Source: an uncultured Desulfovibrio sp. (GTDB taxonomy: Bacteria > Desulfobacterota > Desulfovibrionia > Desulfovibrionales > Desulfovibrionaceae). From it: 64,000 nucleotides of DNA. A program made the translations under genes and the position numbers. This document shows positions 40,806 through 49,499 of this stretch, in pieces. How positions within the stretch are numbered: position 1 is the first letter of the stretch; the number at the start of each line of letters is the position of its first letter. The stretch covers positions 1 to 64,000 of the forward strand of contig CAKTDV010000016.1 in assembly GCA_934546745.1 (NCBI GenBank), read 5' to 3'. The notes under the pieces are model-generated. The model worked only from the letters and a program-made list of their open reading frames with translations. It was not told where the DNA came from and ran no database searches.

Positions 40806-42697
40806 CCGGTCTTGTCCTGCTTTCCCCCAGCGACGGAGCGCGTCTGCCCGACGATGCCGCCGCCCATGTCCGCGCCATGCTTGACAGCATGGCCTACCGC
40901 GGCCCGGACGGCCAGGGCATTCACTGCAACGGCCCGGTCTGTCTCGGCCACCGCCGCCTGTCCATCATCGACCTGGCCGGCGGCGCGCAACCTATGGATA
41001 ATGGCCGCCATGTTCTGACATTCAATGGAGAAATCTACAATTACCGGGAATTGCGCGCCCTCCTGGAAGAGGAAGGCTTCCGCTTCCGCACGGCTTCCGA
41101 TACCGAAGTCCTGCTGGCCGCCTATGCTCGCTGGGGTACGGACTGCCTTTCCCGACTCGACGGCATGTTCGCCTTCGCGCTCTGGGACGCGCAGCGCCGC
41201 CGCCTGTTCTGCGCCCGTGACCGCTTCGGCAAGAAACCTTTTTTCTACGCGCAAACCCGCGACCTTTTCCTCTTCGCCTCAGAACTGCACGCCCTGGCCC
41301 GCGTCCCCTCGCTGTGCCTGACCCTCTCCCCGGACGCGTTGCCCCGCTTCATGGCCTACGACTATGTTCCCACGCCGGAAACACCCTATGCTGAAGCCCG
41401 TTCCCTTCCTCCCGCGCACGCGCTGCTGCTGGAGGGGGGCGAGCCACGCACGGCGTGTTACTGGGATCTGCCCATGCCGGACGAGACGGATCGCCGATCC
41501 GAAGACGAGTTGTGCGAACGTCTGCGCGCACTCATGTACAAGGCCGTGGAACGGCGCATGATCAGCGACGTGCCTCTTGGTGTGTTCCTGTCCGGCGGCA
41601 TTGACAGCAGCATTGTCGCGGGTTGCATGGCCCGTCAGTCCAGCCGCCCCATCGAGACCTTTTCCATCGGTTTTCGCGAGGCCAGCTACGACGAAAGCCG
41701 CTTTGCCCGTATTGTGGCGGAAAAATTCGGCACGACACATCACGAGCAGATCCTCGCGGCCGGGGACTGCGCCGACATCCTGCCCGATATCATCAGCCGC
41801 ATGGACGTGCCTCTGGCCGATCCCTCAGCGGCGCCCACCTGGCTGCTTGCCCGCCTTACCCGCCGTCATGTGACCGTGGCTCTCGGCGGCGACGGCGCGG
41901 ATGAACTCTGGGCCGGATACGAACACTACATCGGCTTTGATCTCGCCGAACGCTACAACCGCCTGCCCGTCTGGCTGCGGCACGGCGTCATCGAACCCCT
42001 GTGCCGCCTCCTGCCCACAAGCGCGGGCTACATCAATCCCCGCCTGGCCGTACAGACTTTCCTTCACGGAGCACGCAGCCCGGCATGGCAGCGCATCCAA
42101 ATCATGCTGGCGTCGCTCATGCCTGATCTCCAGGCCCGTATACTGGCCCATCCCGATCCCGGACTGCTCCGGCCGGAACAGCTCTTCGCGCCCACGCTGC
42201 GCCATTACAGCCACTGGCCCGAACCCGCAAGTCCGCTGGCCCGCGCTTTCTATGTCTACGTTCACGGATTCATGCTCGACGACATCCTCGTCAAGGTGGA
42301 TCGCTGTTCCATGCTTCACTCCCTGGAAGTACGGGCCCCCTTCCTCGATACGGCGCTTGCCGAATTCACCGCGCGCCTGCCTGTGCGGACACGCCTGCAC
42401 GGCTTCCGCCGCAAGTACCTGCTCAAGAAAGCCTTTGCCGATCTTCTGCCTCAGGAAATCCTGCGCCGTGGCAAACGCGGCTTTCAAATCCCTGTGGCCG
42501 CCTGGCTGCGGGGCCGTCTCCGTCCCCTCATGGAGGACATGCTCTCCGCCGGACGCCTCCAGCGTCAGGAAATTTTCAATCCCCGCGCCGTCCAGACCCT
42601 CATGCGCCGCCACCTTTCCGGTGAGGCCGATCTGCGCAGACCGCTCTGGAACCTGCTTGTCTGGCAACTCTGGCTCCAGGGCAAACACAGCGGATAG
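40793..42697 (+). CDS. asnB: Asparagine synthase-like glutamine amidotransferase
   Basis: This 634-residue class II amidotransferase/ATP-pyrophosphatase has Cys2 as N-terminal nucleophile after Met removal (MCGIAGLVLL), RGPDGQG, HRRLSIIDL and NGEIYNYREL in the glutaminase domain (1-200). The synthetase domain has SGGIDSSIVAG, the PP-loop, and GGDGADELWAGYEHY. Copies in glycan loci, such as this one between glycosyltransferases, usually amidate uronic acids or peptide-like substituents rather than make asparagine. The start overlaps the preceding glycosyltransferase by 13 nt with AAGGAA upstream. Cellular substrate is inferred from context. Confidence 0.88.
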   Translation: MCGIAGLVLLSPSDGARLPDDAAAHVRAMLDSMAYRGPDGQGIHCNGPVCLGHRRLSIIDLAGGAQPMDNGRHVLTFNGEIYNYRELRALLEEEGFRFRTASDTEVLLAAYARWGTDCLSRLDGMFAFALWDAQRRRLFCARDRFGKKPFFYAQTRDLFLFASELHALARVPSLCLTLSPDALPRFMAYDYVPTPETPYAEARSLPPAHALLLEGGEPRTACYWDLPMPDETDRRSEDELCERLRALMYKAVERRMISDVPLGVFLSGGIDSSIVAGCMARQSSRPIETFSIGFREASYDESRFARIVAEKFGTTHHEQILAAGDCADILPDIISRMDVPLADPSAAPTWLLARLTRRHVTVALGGDGADELWAGYEHYIGFDLAERYNRLPVWLRHGVIEPLCRLLPTSAGYINPRLAVQTFLHGARSPAWQRIQIMLASLMPDLQARILAHPDPGLLRPEQLFAPTLRHYSHWPEPASPLARAFYVYVHGFMLDDILVKVDRCSMLHSLEVRAPFLDTALAEFTARLPVRTRLHGFRRKYLLKKAFADLLPQEILRRGKRGFQIPVAAWLRGRLRPLMEDMLSAGRLQRQEIFNPRAVQTLMRRHLSGEADLRRPLWNLLVWQLWLQGKHSG

Positions 42698-42768
42698 TAC
42701 CCGCTGCGCGCGGCGCGGAAGCTCTCCATTCTCCCACAGTAACAACGAACGATACCCGCGAGATACGT

Positions 42769-43416
42769 ATGCCTACCGACTATGTCACCAAACTGGAACA
42801 ACTGGAACAGCGCCTGCGGGCCATGCTTTCGTCACACAAGCGCGGCGACTCCCTGGACGCCATGGCCAAACTGTTCGGCCAGATTCAGCAGACGCGGCGT
42901 CAGCTTCTGCTGGAACGCGGCGAGGAAACCGTCATGCCCATTGCCTGGTCGCCGCTCTGGGACGTCTGCACACCCACGCCGCAGATACTCTCCAGCGGAC
43001 GCCGCCTCTTCCTGCTGTACCATGCCCACGGCATCACGGGAGAAAATCGTCCCATTGTGGCCGTAACGGAATTCAAGGACTATGAGGCCTACCGTTTTTC
43101 CGGATTCAACAGCGAAATGATTGAAAATCATCCTTACCGGGAACGTGGCCTCGAAGCCTGTGCGGCGCATATCGTCGTCAACTCTCTCTGGATCCGCCGG
43201 GAACAGGGCATCAACGTGGTTCCCCCGCTGCATGACGACTGCTCCTGGGACATATACCGCCACTATTTCCTGACCTTTCCCGACAATCTTTTTGAATGTC
43301 TGGCAAAGGATCACGAGGTCACCATCTTCCCCGGAGACATGGAGGCGGCCATAAGAAGCGTTCAGACGCGGCTGGCGGCCGATGCGCTGGAAGAACTCTC
43401 CAGAAACGACTCCTGA
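42769..43416 (+). CDS. Conserved-looking protein of unknown function
   Basis: This 215-residue soluble protein starts 71 nt after asnB with no strong ribosome-binding site. The N-terminal 60 residues are helical and may form a coiled coil (KLEQLEQRLRAMLSSHK, FGQIQQTRRQLLLERG). The rest is a mixed alpha/beta domain with several Trp (SPLWDVCTP, SLWIRREQG, CSWDIYRHYF). It has no signal peptide, membrane segment or known motif. Codon use matches its neighbours, and it appears to be the last gene of the glycan operon. I do not recognise it. Confidence 0.7.
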   Translation: MPTDYVTKLEQLEQRLRAMLSSHKRGDSLDAMAKLFGQIQQTRRQLLLERGEETVMPIAWSPLWDVCTPTPQILSSGRRLFLLYHAHGITGENRPIVAVTEFKDYEAYRFSGFNSEMIENHPYRERGLEACAAHIVVNSLWIRREQGINVVPPLHDDCSWDIYRHYFLTFPDNLFECLAKDHEVTIFPGDMEAAIRSVQTRLAADALEELSRNDS

Positions 43417-43439
43417 CAACCGCGCCGCGACGCCCTTCC

Positions 43440-45896
43440 TCAGTTCCGCCCGGCGCGCCAGAGCGCGCGCCCCCAGGCGGCCTGCCCCAGAGAAAGCCCG
43501 CCGTCGCCGGGCGGCACTTCTTCCTGCATCAGCGGCGTCAGACCGCAGGCGCGCAAACAATGCGGCAGGCGGTGGGCCAGCAGCATGTTATTGAGCACGC
43601 CGCCGGAAAGGGCCACATGGGATATGCCCCGCTCGCGCGCCGCAAGGGCGGCCATACGGGCAAAAGCGCCCGCCAGTGTCTCATGCAAACGCCAGGCCGC
43701 AAAGGCGGTATCCCGCCGGGCGTCTTCACGCACACCCTGGAATATCTCAGGCACGGAGAGTTCCAGCAATCCGGAGGGCGTCCGTGCAAGCAGCCCGTCC
43801 GGCAGTTCCGGCAGCCCGGTTTCCGCACGGAGGCAATCGCCTTCATGCGCCATCCTCCAGCGGCCCGCATGGCGCTCCAGCCGCACGGCGGCCTGTCCCT
43901 CGTACGTAATGAGCCCGCACAATTCCAATTCGGCGGAAACGGCATCGAAAAGACGCCCGCAACTGGACGTCTCCGGACAACACACGCCCCGTTCCAGCAT
44001 CTGCGACAACAGCTCCACGGACTGCCGTTCTTCCCGGGGGCAGGCGGACGGTACGCGGGCGGCATCGCCGCAAAGATGGCGGCGCAGGGCAAAGGCAATG
44101 CGCCACGGCGCGCGCACGGCGGCGTCGCCGCCGGGCAGGGGAAAAGGCGACAGACGCCCCAGACGCTCCCATCGGGGCACGGACAAATCCATAAGCAGCA
44201 GTTCGCCGCCCCAGATGCCGCCGTCGTCGCCGAGGCCCGCTCCGTCAAGACAGAGCGCCAGCGCCGGAGAAAAATGCCCGTGTTCGGCCAGCACGGCGGC
44301 GGCATGGGCCGCATGATGCTGCAGACGCCAGAGCCGCACACCTTCGCGGGCGGCCCGGGTCTCGGCGTAGTGTGCCGACAGAAAATCAGGATGCAGATCG
44401 CAGACAAGCGCTCGCGGCCGCGCTTCGAGAAGCCGTTCAAGATGCGCGGCGCATTCCTCGTAACTGGCCAGCACGGCGGGATTTTTCAGATCCCCGATGT
44501 GCTGGCTCACAAAGGCCTCGTTGCCGCGCGTCAGGCACAGGGTCGCCTTGAGTTCGCCGCCGCACCCCAGGATGGGCGGCGTGACGCTATCCCGGAGAAA
44601 GACGGGACGGGGCACATAGCCGCGCGCGCGGCGGTGGAAAAACGGCGCGGCCCCGCGCGCGGAAGCCCCAGCCTCCTCCGAGGGATGGGGCATGATACCG
44701 GCGACGCTGTCATCCACGCGCACGAGAATATCCCGATCATACAGCAGCCATGCGTCCGCTATGCCCGCGAGACGCCGCAGCGCCTCGCGATTGCCAAGAC
44801 ACAGGGGCTCGCCTCCCGTATTGGCCGATGTCATGACGAGAAGGGGCGACGCGCCGCCGCACACGCGGGCCAGCTCCCGGAACAGCGCGAGATGCAGCGG
44901 CGTATACGGAAGCATGAATCCCAGAGAGTCCACATCGGGCGCCACATTGGCGGCCACCTCGACGGCGGTGCCAGACGGACGGCGGGGACACAGCACTATG
45001 GGCTTTTCAGGAGACAGCAGCAGGGCCTCGTGCTCCGGCGTCAGCGCACAGCAACGGCGCACGTCGTCCAGAGAGGCCGCCATCAGGGCAAAGGCCTTGT
45101 GCGGCCGGTGTTTGCGCTCACGCAAACGCGCCACAGCCCCGGCGTCACCGGCGAGGCACGCCAGCTGAAATCCCCCAAGGCCCTTGAGCGCCAGCACCCG
45201 CCCCCCGCTCAGGGCGCGGGCGGCCCGTTCCAGCGCCTTCCGTTCGCGTTCCGGCGTGCGCGGCGCGCCCTCCGGGCCCGCCGCGCGTTTCCCTTCCACG
45301 GCGGCATCCACGAACCAGACATGCGGCCCGCACCGGGGGCAGGCCACCGGCTGCGCATGGAAACGCCGGTTGCCGGGATCCGCATATTCGGCGGCACAGG
45401 TGGGACACAGCGGGAAACAGGCCATGCTGGTCGTCGCCCTGTCGTAGGGGATGGAGCGGGTGATGGTATAGCGCGGGCCGCAATTGGTACAATTGATAAA
45501 GGGATAGGCATAGCGGAGATTCTCCGGATCGGCCATCTCGCCGGCACAGTCGTCACAGATGCCAACATCGGGGCTTACCAGAACGCTGTGCCCCGCATGG
45601 CCGCGACTCGGAAAAATACGGAAATCCGCACGGCCGCTTTCCGGCGCCGCCTCTTCCCCGGAGAGCCCCGTCACACGCGCCAGCGGAGGCAATTCGCCGC
45701 ACAGGCGCGACTCGAAACGCGCTACGGCGGCGGCGCTCCCCTGAACATCAATGCGCACCCCGTCGGACGTATTGCCCACACCGCCGCCCAGCCCTTCTTC
45801 CCGGGCGAGGCGATAGACAAAAGGGCGAAAGCCCACGCCCTGAACCTGTCCCACGACTGTCAGCAGACGGCGCACCGTCCGATCTTCTTCCCACAT
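43440..45896 (-). CDS. hypF: Carbamoyltransferase HypF
   Basis: HypF makes the thiocarbamate precursor of the cyanide ligands of [NiFe] hydrogenases. The 818-residue protein has an acylphosphatase domain (about 8-100; VVGQVQGVGFRPFVYRLA), two zinc-finger pairs (CDDCAGE..., NCTNCGPRY, CPTCAAEY, CPRCGPHVW), a YrdC-like domain (about 220-400; LALKGLGGFQLAC, SANTGGEPL) and the Kae1/carbamoyl-transfer domain (QHHAAHAAAVLAEHG, LCLDGAGLGDDG, LSGGVLNNMLL). It is monocistronic here and convergent with the glycan operon; other hyp genes must lie elsewhere. It implies that the organism has a [NiFe] hydrogenase. Confidence 0.96.
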   Translation of the reverse strand: MWEEDRTVRRLLTVVGQVQGVGFRPFVYRLAREEGLGGGVGNTSDGVRIDVQGSAAAVARFESRLCGELPPLARVTGLSGEEAAPESGRADFRIFPSRGHAGHSVLVSPDVGICDDCAGEMADPENLRYAYPFINCTNCGPRYTITRSIPYDRATTSMACFPLCPTCAAEYADPGNRRFHAQPVACPRCGPHVWFVDAAVEGKRAAGPEGAPRTPERERKALERAARALSGGRVLALKGLGGFQLACLAGDAGAVARLRERKHRPHKAFALMAASLDDVRRCCALTPEHEALLLSPEKPIVLCPRRPSGTAVEVAANVAPDVDSLGFMLPYTPLHLALFRELARVCGGASPLLVMTSANTGGEPLCLGNREALRRLAGIADAWLLYDRDILVRVDDSVAGIMPHPSEEAGASARGAAPFFHRRARGYVPRPVFLRDSVTPPILGCGGELKATLCLTRGNEAFVSQHIGDLKNPAVLASYEECAAHLERLLEARPRALVCDLHPDFLSAHYAETRAAREGVRLWRLQHHAAHAAAVLAEHGHFSPALALCLDGAGLGDDGGIWGGELLLMDLSVPRWERLGRLSPFPLPGGDAAVRAPWRIAFALRRHLCGDAARVPSACPREERQSVELLSQMLERGVCCPETSSCGRLFDAVSAELELCGLITYEGQAAVRLERHAGRWRMAHEGDCLRAETGLPELPDGLLARTPSGLLELSVPEIFQGVREDARRDTAFAAWRLHETLAGAFARMAALAARERGISHVALSGGVLNNMLLAHRLPHCLRACGLTPLMQEEVPPGDGGLSLGQAAWGRALWRAGRN

Positions 45897-46058
45897 TGTT
45901 CCTCCCGATCCTGAAGCTGTGTGACGCCGCGGCCTTCCCGGCCATGGCCTCCCTTGCCGGAGCGCGCGCCTTCTGGTACCCTGAAGCCTACCGTTTCAGG
46001 CGAGATGGCGCAACGGCACGTCCTGACAGCATCGGAGATACAACAAAGGGAGAACGCC

Positions 46059-46634
46059 ATGCCTTCAGATCAGACCATCGGCAGCCGTATCCGCGCGTTT
46101 CGGACGGCTCGCGGTCTTTCTCCGGCGGATCTCGCGCAGGCCGCCGGCCTGACGGAAGAGTTCCTGATCAGCCTGGAAAATGATGGGGTCTACCCTGCCA
46201 TCGGCCCTCTGCACAAACTGGCCCGATCCCTGGATCTGCGCCTCGGAACCTTTCTCGACGATCAGGTCAGCAGCGATCCCGTTGTCACCCGCGCCGATCG
46301 CCACCCCGGCGGCGACCCTGCCCTGCATCGCGGCCGCATGCCCGCGCCGAGCTACAGCTATCACGCGCTGGGCAAAGGCAAAAGCGATCGCAATATGGAA
46401 CCGCTGCTCATCACCATCCAGCCGCCCCCGCCCGACAGGGAACGCAAACCGTCCTCGCATCAGGGAGAGGAATTCATCTACGTTCTGGAAGGCCTGCTCA
46501 TCGTGGAGTACGGCCCGGAGCGCTATGAGCTGCACCCGGGCGACACCATTTATTACAACTCCATCGTACCGCATTCCGTCTTTGCCGGCGGCGGCAAGCC
46601 CGTATGCATTCTTGCCGTCACCTACAATCCCTGA
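46059..46634 (+). CDS. XRE-family regulator with cupin domain
   Basis: This 191-residue protein from ATG 46059 has AAAGGGAG upstream. The N-terminal helix-turn-helix (about 8-65; IGSRIRAFRTARGLSPADLA, LISLENDGVYPAIGPLHKLA) is of the Cro/CI type. The C-terminal cupin (about 110-190) has HQGEEFIYVLEGLLIVEYGP and LHPGDTIYYNSIVPHSVF, with metal-binding His and Glu of both cupin motifs. Such regulators (PuuR/SutR-like) sense small ligands. It is followed 12 nt later by an acyl-CoA ligase gene, which it probably controls; this pairing recurs in sulfate reducers. Confidence 0.85.
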   Translation: MPSDQTIGSRIRAFRTARGLSPADLAQAAGLTEEFLISLENDGVYPAIGPLHKLARSLDLRLGTFLDDQVSSDPVVTRADRHPGGDPALHRGRMPAPSYSYHALGKGKSDRNMEPLLITIQPPPPDRERKPSSHQGEEFIYVLEGLLIVEYGPERYELHPGDTIYYNSIVPHSVFAGGGKPVCILAVTYNP

Positions 46635-46646
46635 TGAGAGGCGCTC

Positions 46647-48323
46647 ATGGACGAAAAAGTTCGGCATCGCCAGGCCCTGTTCGAATTGCGGGAAAAAACG
46701 CTCGGCCAGATTCTTGACGAAACGGTGGCCCGCGTGCCGGATCATGACGCCCTCGTCTATGCCGACCGGGGCTATCGCCAGACATGGCGGGAATTTGCCG
46801 CTACCGTGGACGCCTTTGCCAAAGGCCTCATGGCCCTGGGGGTCTCCAGGGGAGAAAAGGTCGCCGTCTGGGCGACCAACGTCCCCTACTGGGTCGCCCT
46901 GCAGTTTGCCACAGCCAAGATCGGGGCCATCCTGATCACGGTCAACACCAATTACCGCGAACACGAGCTGCGCTACCTGCTCAACCATTCGGAATGCGAA
47001 ACGATTTTTCTGATTGACACCCTGCGCGATCATGTCTTTGTCGATACGCTCTACGCCATCGCGCCGGAGCTGCGGCGGCAGGGGCGCGGCCGCCTGCGCT
47101 GCGCCGCCCTGCCCCATCTCAGGCGCGTGTGCTATCTTGGGGCGGAAAAATTCCGCGGCATGTACTCCGTCCCGGAAATCCTCTCTCTGGCCGTCATGAT
47201 CAGCGACGAGGCCTACCGCGCCCGTCAGGCCGCGCTTGATCCCTGGGACGTGGTCAACATGCAGTATACCTCCGGCACGACGGGCTTTCCCAAGGGCGTC
47301 ATGCTTACCCACGTGGGCGTAGGGCTCAACGGCTACTGGATCGGGCGCAATATGGGCTTTACCGAGAAGGATCGTCTTTGCCTCTGCGTGCCCCTGTTCC
47401 ACTGTTTCGGCTGCGTGCTGGGCGTCATGGCCTGCGTCAATCACGGCGCCTGCATGGTCATTGTCGAAAAGTTCAATCCTCTTGCCGTTCTGGCCGCCGT
47501 GGACAGCGAACGCTGCACGGCGTTGCACGGTGTCCCCACCATGTTTCTTGCGGAACTGGAACACAGGCTCTTCAAGCGTTTCAACGTCTCCAGCCTGCGT
47601 ACCGGCATCATGGCCGGTTCCGTCTGCCCCGAACCGCTCATGCGGCGCGTGGTGGAGGAAATGAACATGAAGGACATCACCATATGTTACGGCCTGACGG
47701 AAGGCTCGCCTGTCATAACACAGTCGGATGTGGACGACCCCCTGCCCCTTCGCTGCGAAACCGTGGGCTGCCCCATGCCAGGCATCGAGGTACGCATCGC
47801 CGATCCCGATACCTGCGAGGAACTGCCGCGCGGACAGACGGGGGAAATCCTCTGCCGTGGCTACAACGTCATGAAAGGCTACTACCGGATGCCCGAGGAA
47901 ACAGCCCGCGCCGTCACTCCCGACGGCTGGCTGCACTCCGGCGATCTGGGCGTCATGGACGAGAGAGGCTACGTTCGCGTGACAGGCCGCATCAAGGACA
48001 TGATCATCAGGGGAGGGGAGAACGTCTATCCGCGGGAAGTGGAGGAATTCCTCATGGGCATGCCCGGCGTCATGGACGTGCAGGTGGTGGCCGTCCCCAG
48101 CCGCAAATACGGCGAAGAGGTCGCGGCATTCATCCTTCCCCGCGGGGACGCCGCCGTCGCCCCGGAGGATGTCCGCGCCTTCTGCCGCGGACAAATCGCC
48201 TGGTACAAGATCCCCCGCCATATCGCCGTGGTAAAGGCCTTTCCCCTGACGGCGAGCGGCAAAATCCAGAAATTCCGTCTTCGTGAAATGGCCGCCGAAC
48301 GGTGGCCGGAGCTGATGAAATAA
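46647..48323 (+). CDS. AMP-dependent acyl-CoA synthetase (FadD-like)
   Basis: This 558-residue ANL-superfamily ligase activates a carboxylic acid to acyl-AMP and then a thioester. It shows the P-loop YTSGTTGFPKGVML, VPLFHCFGC, YGLTEGSPV, GWLHSGDLGVMDERGYV, GRIKDMIIRGGENVYPREVE and the catalytic Lys in PLTASGKIQKFRLRE. The length and LFHCFG/GLTE pattern fit medium- or long-chain fatty acyl-CoA ligases. It could feed fatty acids to catabolism or, given the lipid-using loci on both sides, supply acyl chains there. It is co-transcribed with the XRE-cupin regulator and the papain-fold gene (13 nt downstream). Confidence 0.88.
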   Translation: MDEKVRHRQALFELREKTLGQILDETVARVPDHDALVYADRGYRQTWREFAATVDAFAKGLMALGVSRGEKVAVWATNVPYWVALQFATAKIGAILITVNTNYREHELRYLLNHSECETIFLIDTLRDHVFVDTLYAIAPELRRQGRGRLRCAALPHLRRVCYLGAEKFRGMYSVPEILSLAVMISDEAYRARQAALDPWDVVNMQYTSGTTGFPKGVMLTHVGVGLNGYWIGRNMGFTEKDRLCLCVPLFHCFGCVLGVMACVNHGACMVIVEKFNPLAVLAAVDSERCTALHGVPTMFLAELEHRLFKRFNVSSLRTGIMAGSVCPEPLMRRVVEEMNMKDITICYGLTEGSPVITQSDVDDPLPLRCETVGCPMPGIEVRIADPDTCEELPRGQTGEILCRGYNVMKGYYRMPEETARAVTPDGWLHSGDLGVMDERGYVRVTGRIKDMIIRGGENVYPREVEEFLMGMPGVMDVQVVAVPSRKYGEEVAAFILPRGDAAVAPEDVRAFCRGQIAWYKIPRHIAVVKAFPLTASGKIQKFRLREMAAERWPELMK

Positions 48324-48336
48324 CAAGGCGTCTTCC

Positions 48337-48906
48337 ATGCTCAAACCTTTTTATCAAGGAAAACTCGACACCTTCTGCGCCATCTATGCCGTCCTGAACG
48401 CCCTGCGCCTGACCCACGGCATCCGCACGCTCAAGGCGCGCGACATTCTCAACGAGACGCTGATGGCGCTGGCCGCCAATCCCGGCGCGCTGCGCGCCGT
48501 GCTGACGCAGGAAACCGACTACCTTCAGCTGGTGGACGGCATCCTGCGGGCCCAGGCGCGCAAGTTTCCGCTGGAAGTGCACGCCCCGTGGGAGGACGGC
48601 GCGCATCCCGATGAAAACGAGTTCTGGACCACCTGCCGGGCCTGGCTCGACGGCGGCGGCAAACGCGCCGCCATCTTCCGTTTTCTGCGGCATATGACGC
48701 CCGCCGGGCCCGCCCTGAACCGCCACTGGACCGTGGCCGATCGCATCAATGACAGTGTGCTGCATCTTTTTGACTGCAGCCATGACGCCGAAGCCATTCT
48801 GAACGTCCATCGCGTGGAATTTGCCACCGATCCCGCCAGGATAGCTACCGGCCGCCTGCTGCTTATCGAGCCACGTACCGTCCGTCTCGTCCGTCTGCCG
48901 TTCTAG
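48337..48906 (+). CDS. Papain-fold (C39-like) cysteine peptidase family protein
   Basis: This 189-residue protein opens with FYQGKLDTFCAIYAVLNALR, the oxyanion Gln/Asp and nucleophile Cys14 on the first helix of the C39/papain fold. The catalytic His is in LNRHWTVADRIND, with Asn or Asp downstream (HLFDCSHD). It has no signal peptide and no transporter fusion, unlike bacteriocin-processing C39 domains. It follows the acyl-CoA ligase by 13 nt. A role as amidase or acyltransferase on a small molecule is possible, but nothing in the sequence decides it. Confidence 0.65.
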   Translation: MLKPFYQGKLDTFCAIYAVLNALRLTHGIRTLKARDILNETLMALAANPGALRAVLTQETDYLQLVDGILRAQARKFPLEVHAPWEDGAHPDENEFWTTCRAWLDGGGKRAAIFRFLRHMTPAGPALNRHWTVADRINDSVLHLFDCSHDAEAILNVHRVEFATDPARIATGRLLLIEPRTVRLVRLPF

Positions 48907-48989
48907 AGGGCTTCGCATGGCGAATGCGGCCGCTCCGTCGGACGCCGCGCCCAGCGGAAAACCGTGTTTTCCCCGCTACGGGCGGCACC

Positions 48990-49017
48990 GCTTTTGAACC
49001 TGGCGGCGTTCAAAAGC
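48990..49017. terminator. Stem-loop before the NRPS operon
   Basis: Perfect 10-bp arms GCTTTTGAAC (48990-48999) and GTTCAAAAGC (49008-49017) with an 8-nt loop, 84 bp after the papain-fold gene and 153 bp before the STAS gene. No U tract. It separates the two transcription units. Confidence 0.45.
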
Positions 49018-49169
49018 AACGCATGCTCTCAAACGGCCTCAGGCTGTCAGCGCGGCCGCGCTGATCCGGATCCGTGACGCGCCGTTGCCCGTACAGCCAT
49101 CCTCTTGCGTTCCTCCGGTATTTGGGCTACCTACCCCGGACAGTCGCAGTTTATAACCAACGGGTAGGC

Positions 49170-49478
49170 ATGATGATAAACATCAGCACACGCCAGGACG
49201 GCCAAACCCTTATGGTCAGCCTTCAAGGCCGTCTGGATACGGTCACGGCGCCGCGGGTAAGCGAGGCTCTTGAGGAGCCTCTGGCAAACTGCGCATCCTG
49301 CACTCTGGACATGGCGTCCCTTGACTATGTGTCCAGCGCGGGACTGCGCCTCCTGCTGCTTTTGCACAAACGCATGGCGGCGTCGGGCGGGCGGCTTCTG
49401 CTGCTCCATGTCCAACCCGGCGTACGGGACATTCTGGAGATGACGGGGTTCACCTCCTTCCTCTCCATGGAAGAATAG
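49170..49478 (+). CDS. STAS-domain anti-sigma-factor antagonist
   Basis: This 102-residue protein is a single STAS domain of the SpoIIAA/RsbV type, starting at ATG 49170 (the second of two adjacent ATGs is also possible; an upstream ATG at 49074 adds non-family sequence). It contains LMVSLQGRLDTVTAPRVSEA and the phosphorylation loop MASLDYVSSAGLRLLLLL, where the first Ser of SSAG is the conserved acceptor. In partner switching the unphosphorylated form sequesters an anti-sigma kinase. The kinase/phosphatase partner gene is 21 nt downstream. Confidence 0.88.
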   Translation: MMINISTRQDGQTLMVSLQGRLDTVTAPRVSEALEEPLANCASCTLDMASLDYVSSAGLRLLLLLHKRMAASGGRLLLLHVQPGVRDILEMTGFTSFLSMEE

Positions 49479-49499
49479 ACTGTCTTCCCCTTCCCGACC

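Noticed and set aside
43296..45914. 872-codon + strand frame opposite hypF.
   Set aside because: The HypF domains are complete on the minus strand; the antisense product lacks any motif.
46065..48344. 759-codon minus-strand frame across the XRE-cupin and acyl-CoA ligase genes.
   Set aside because: It crosses two well-supported genes and their junction, so it cannot be a real coding unit.
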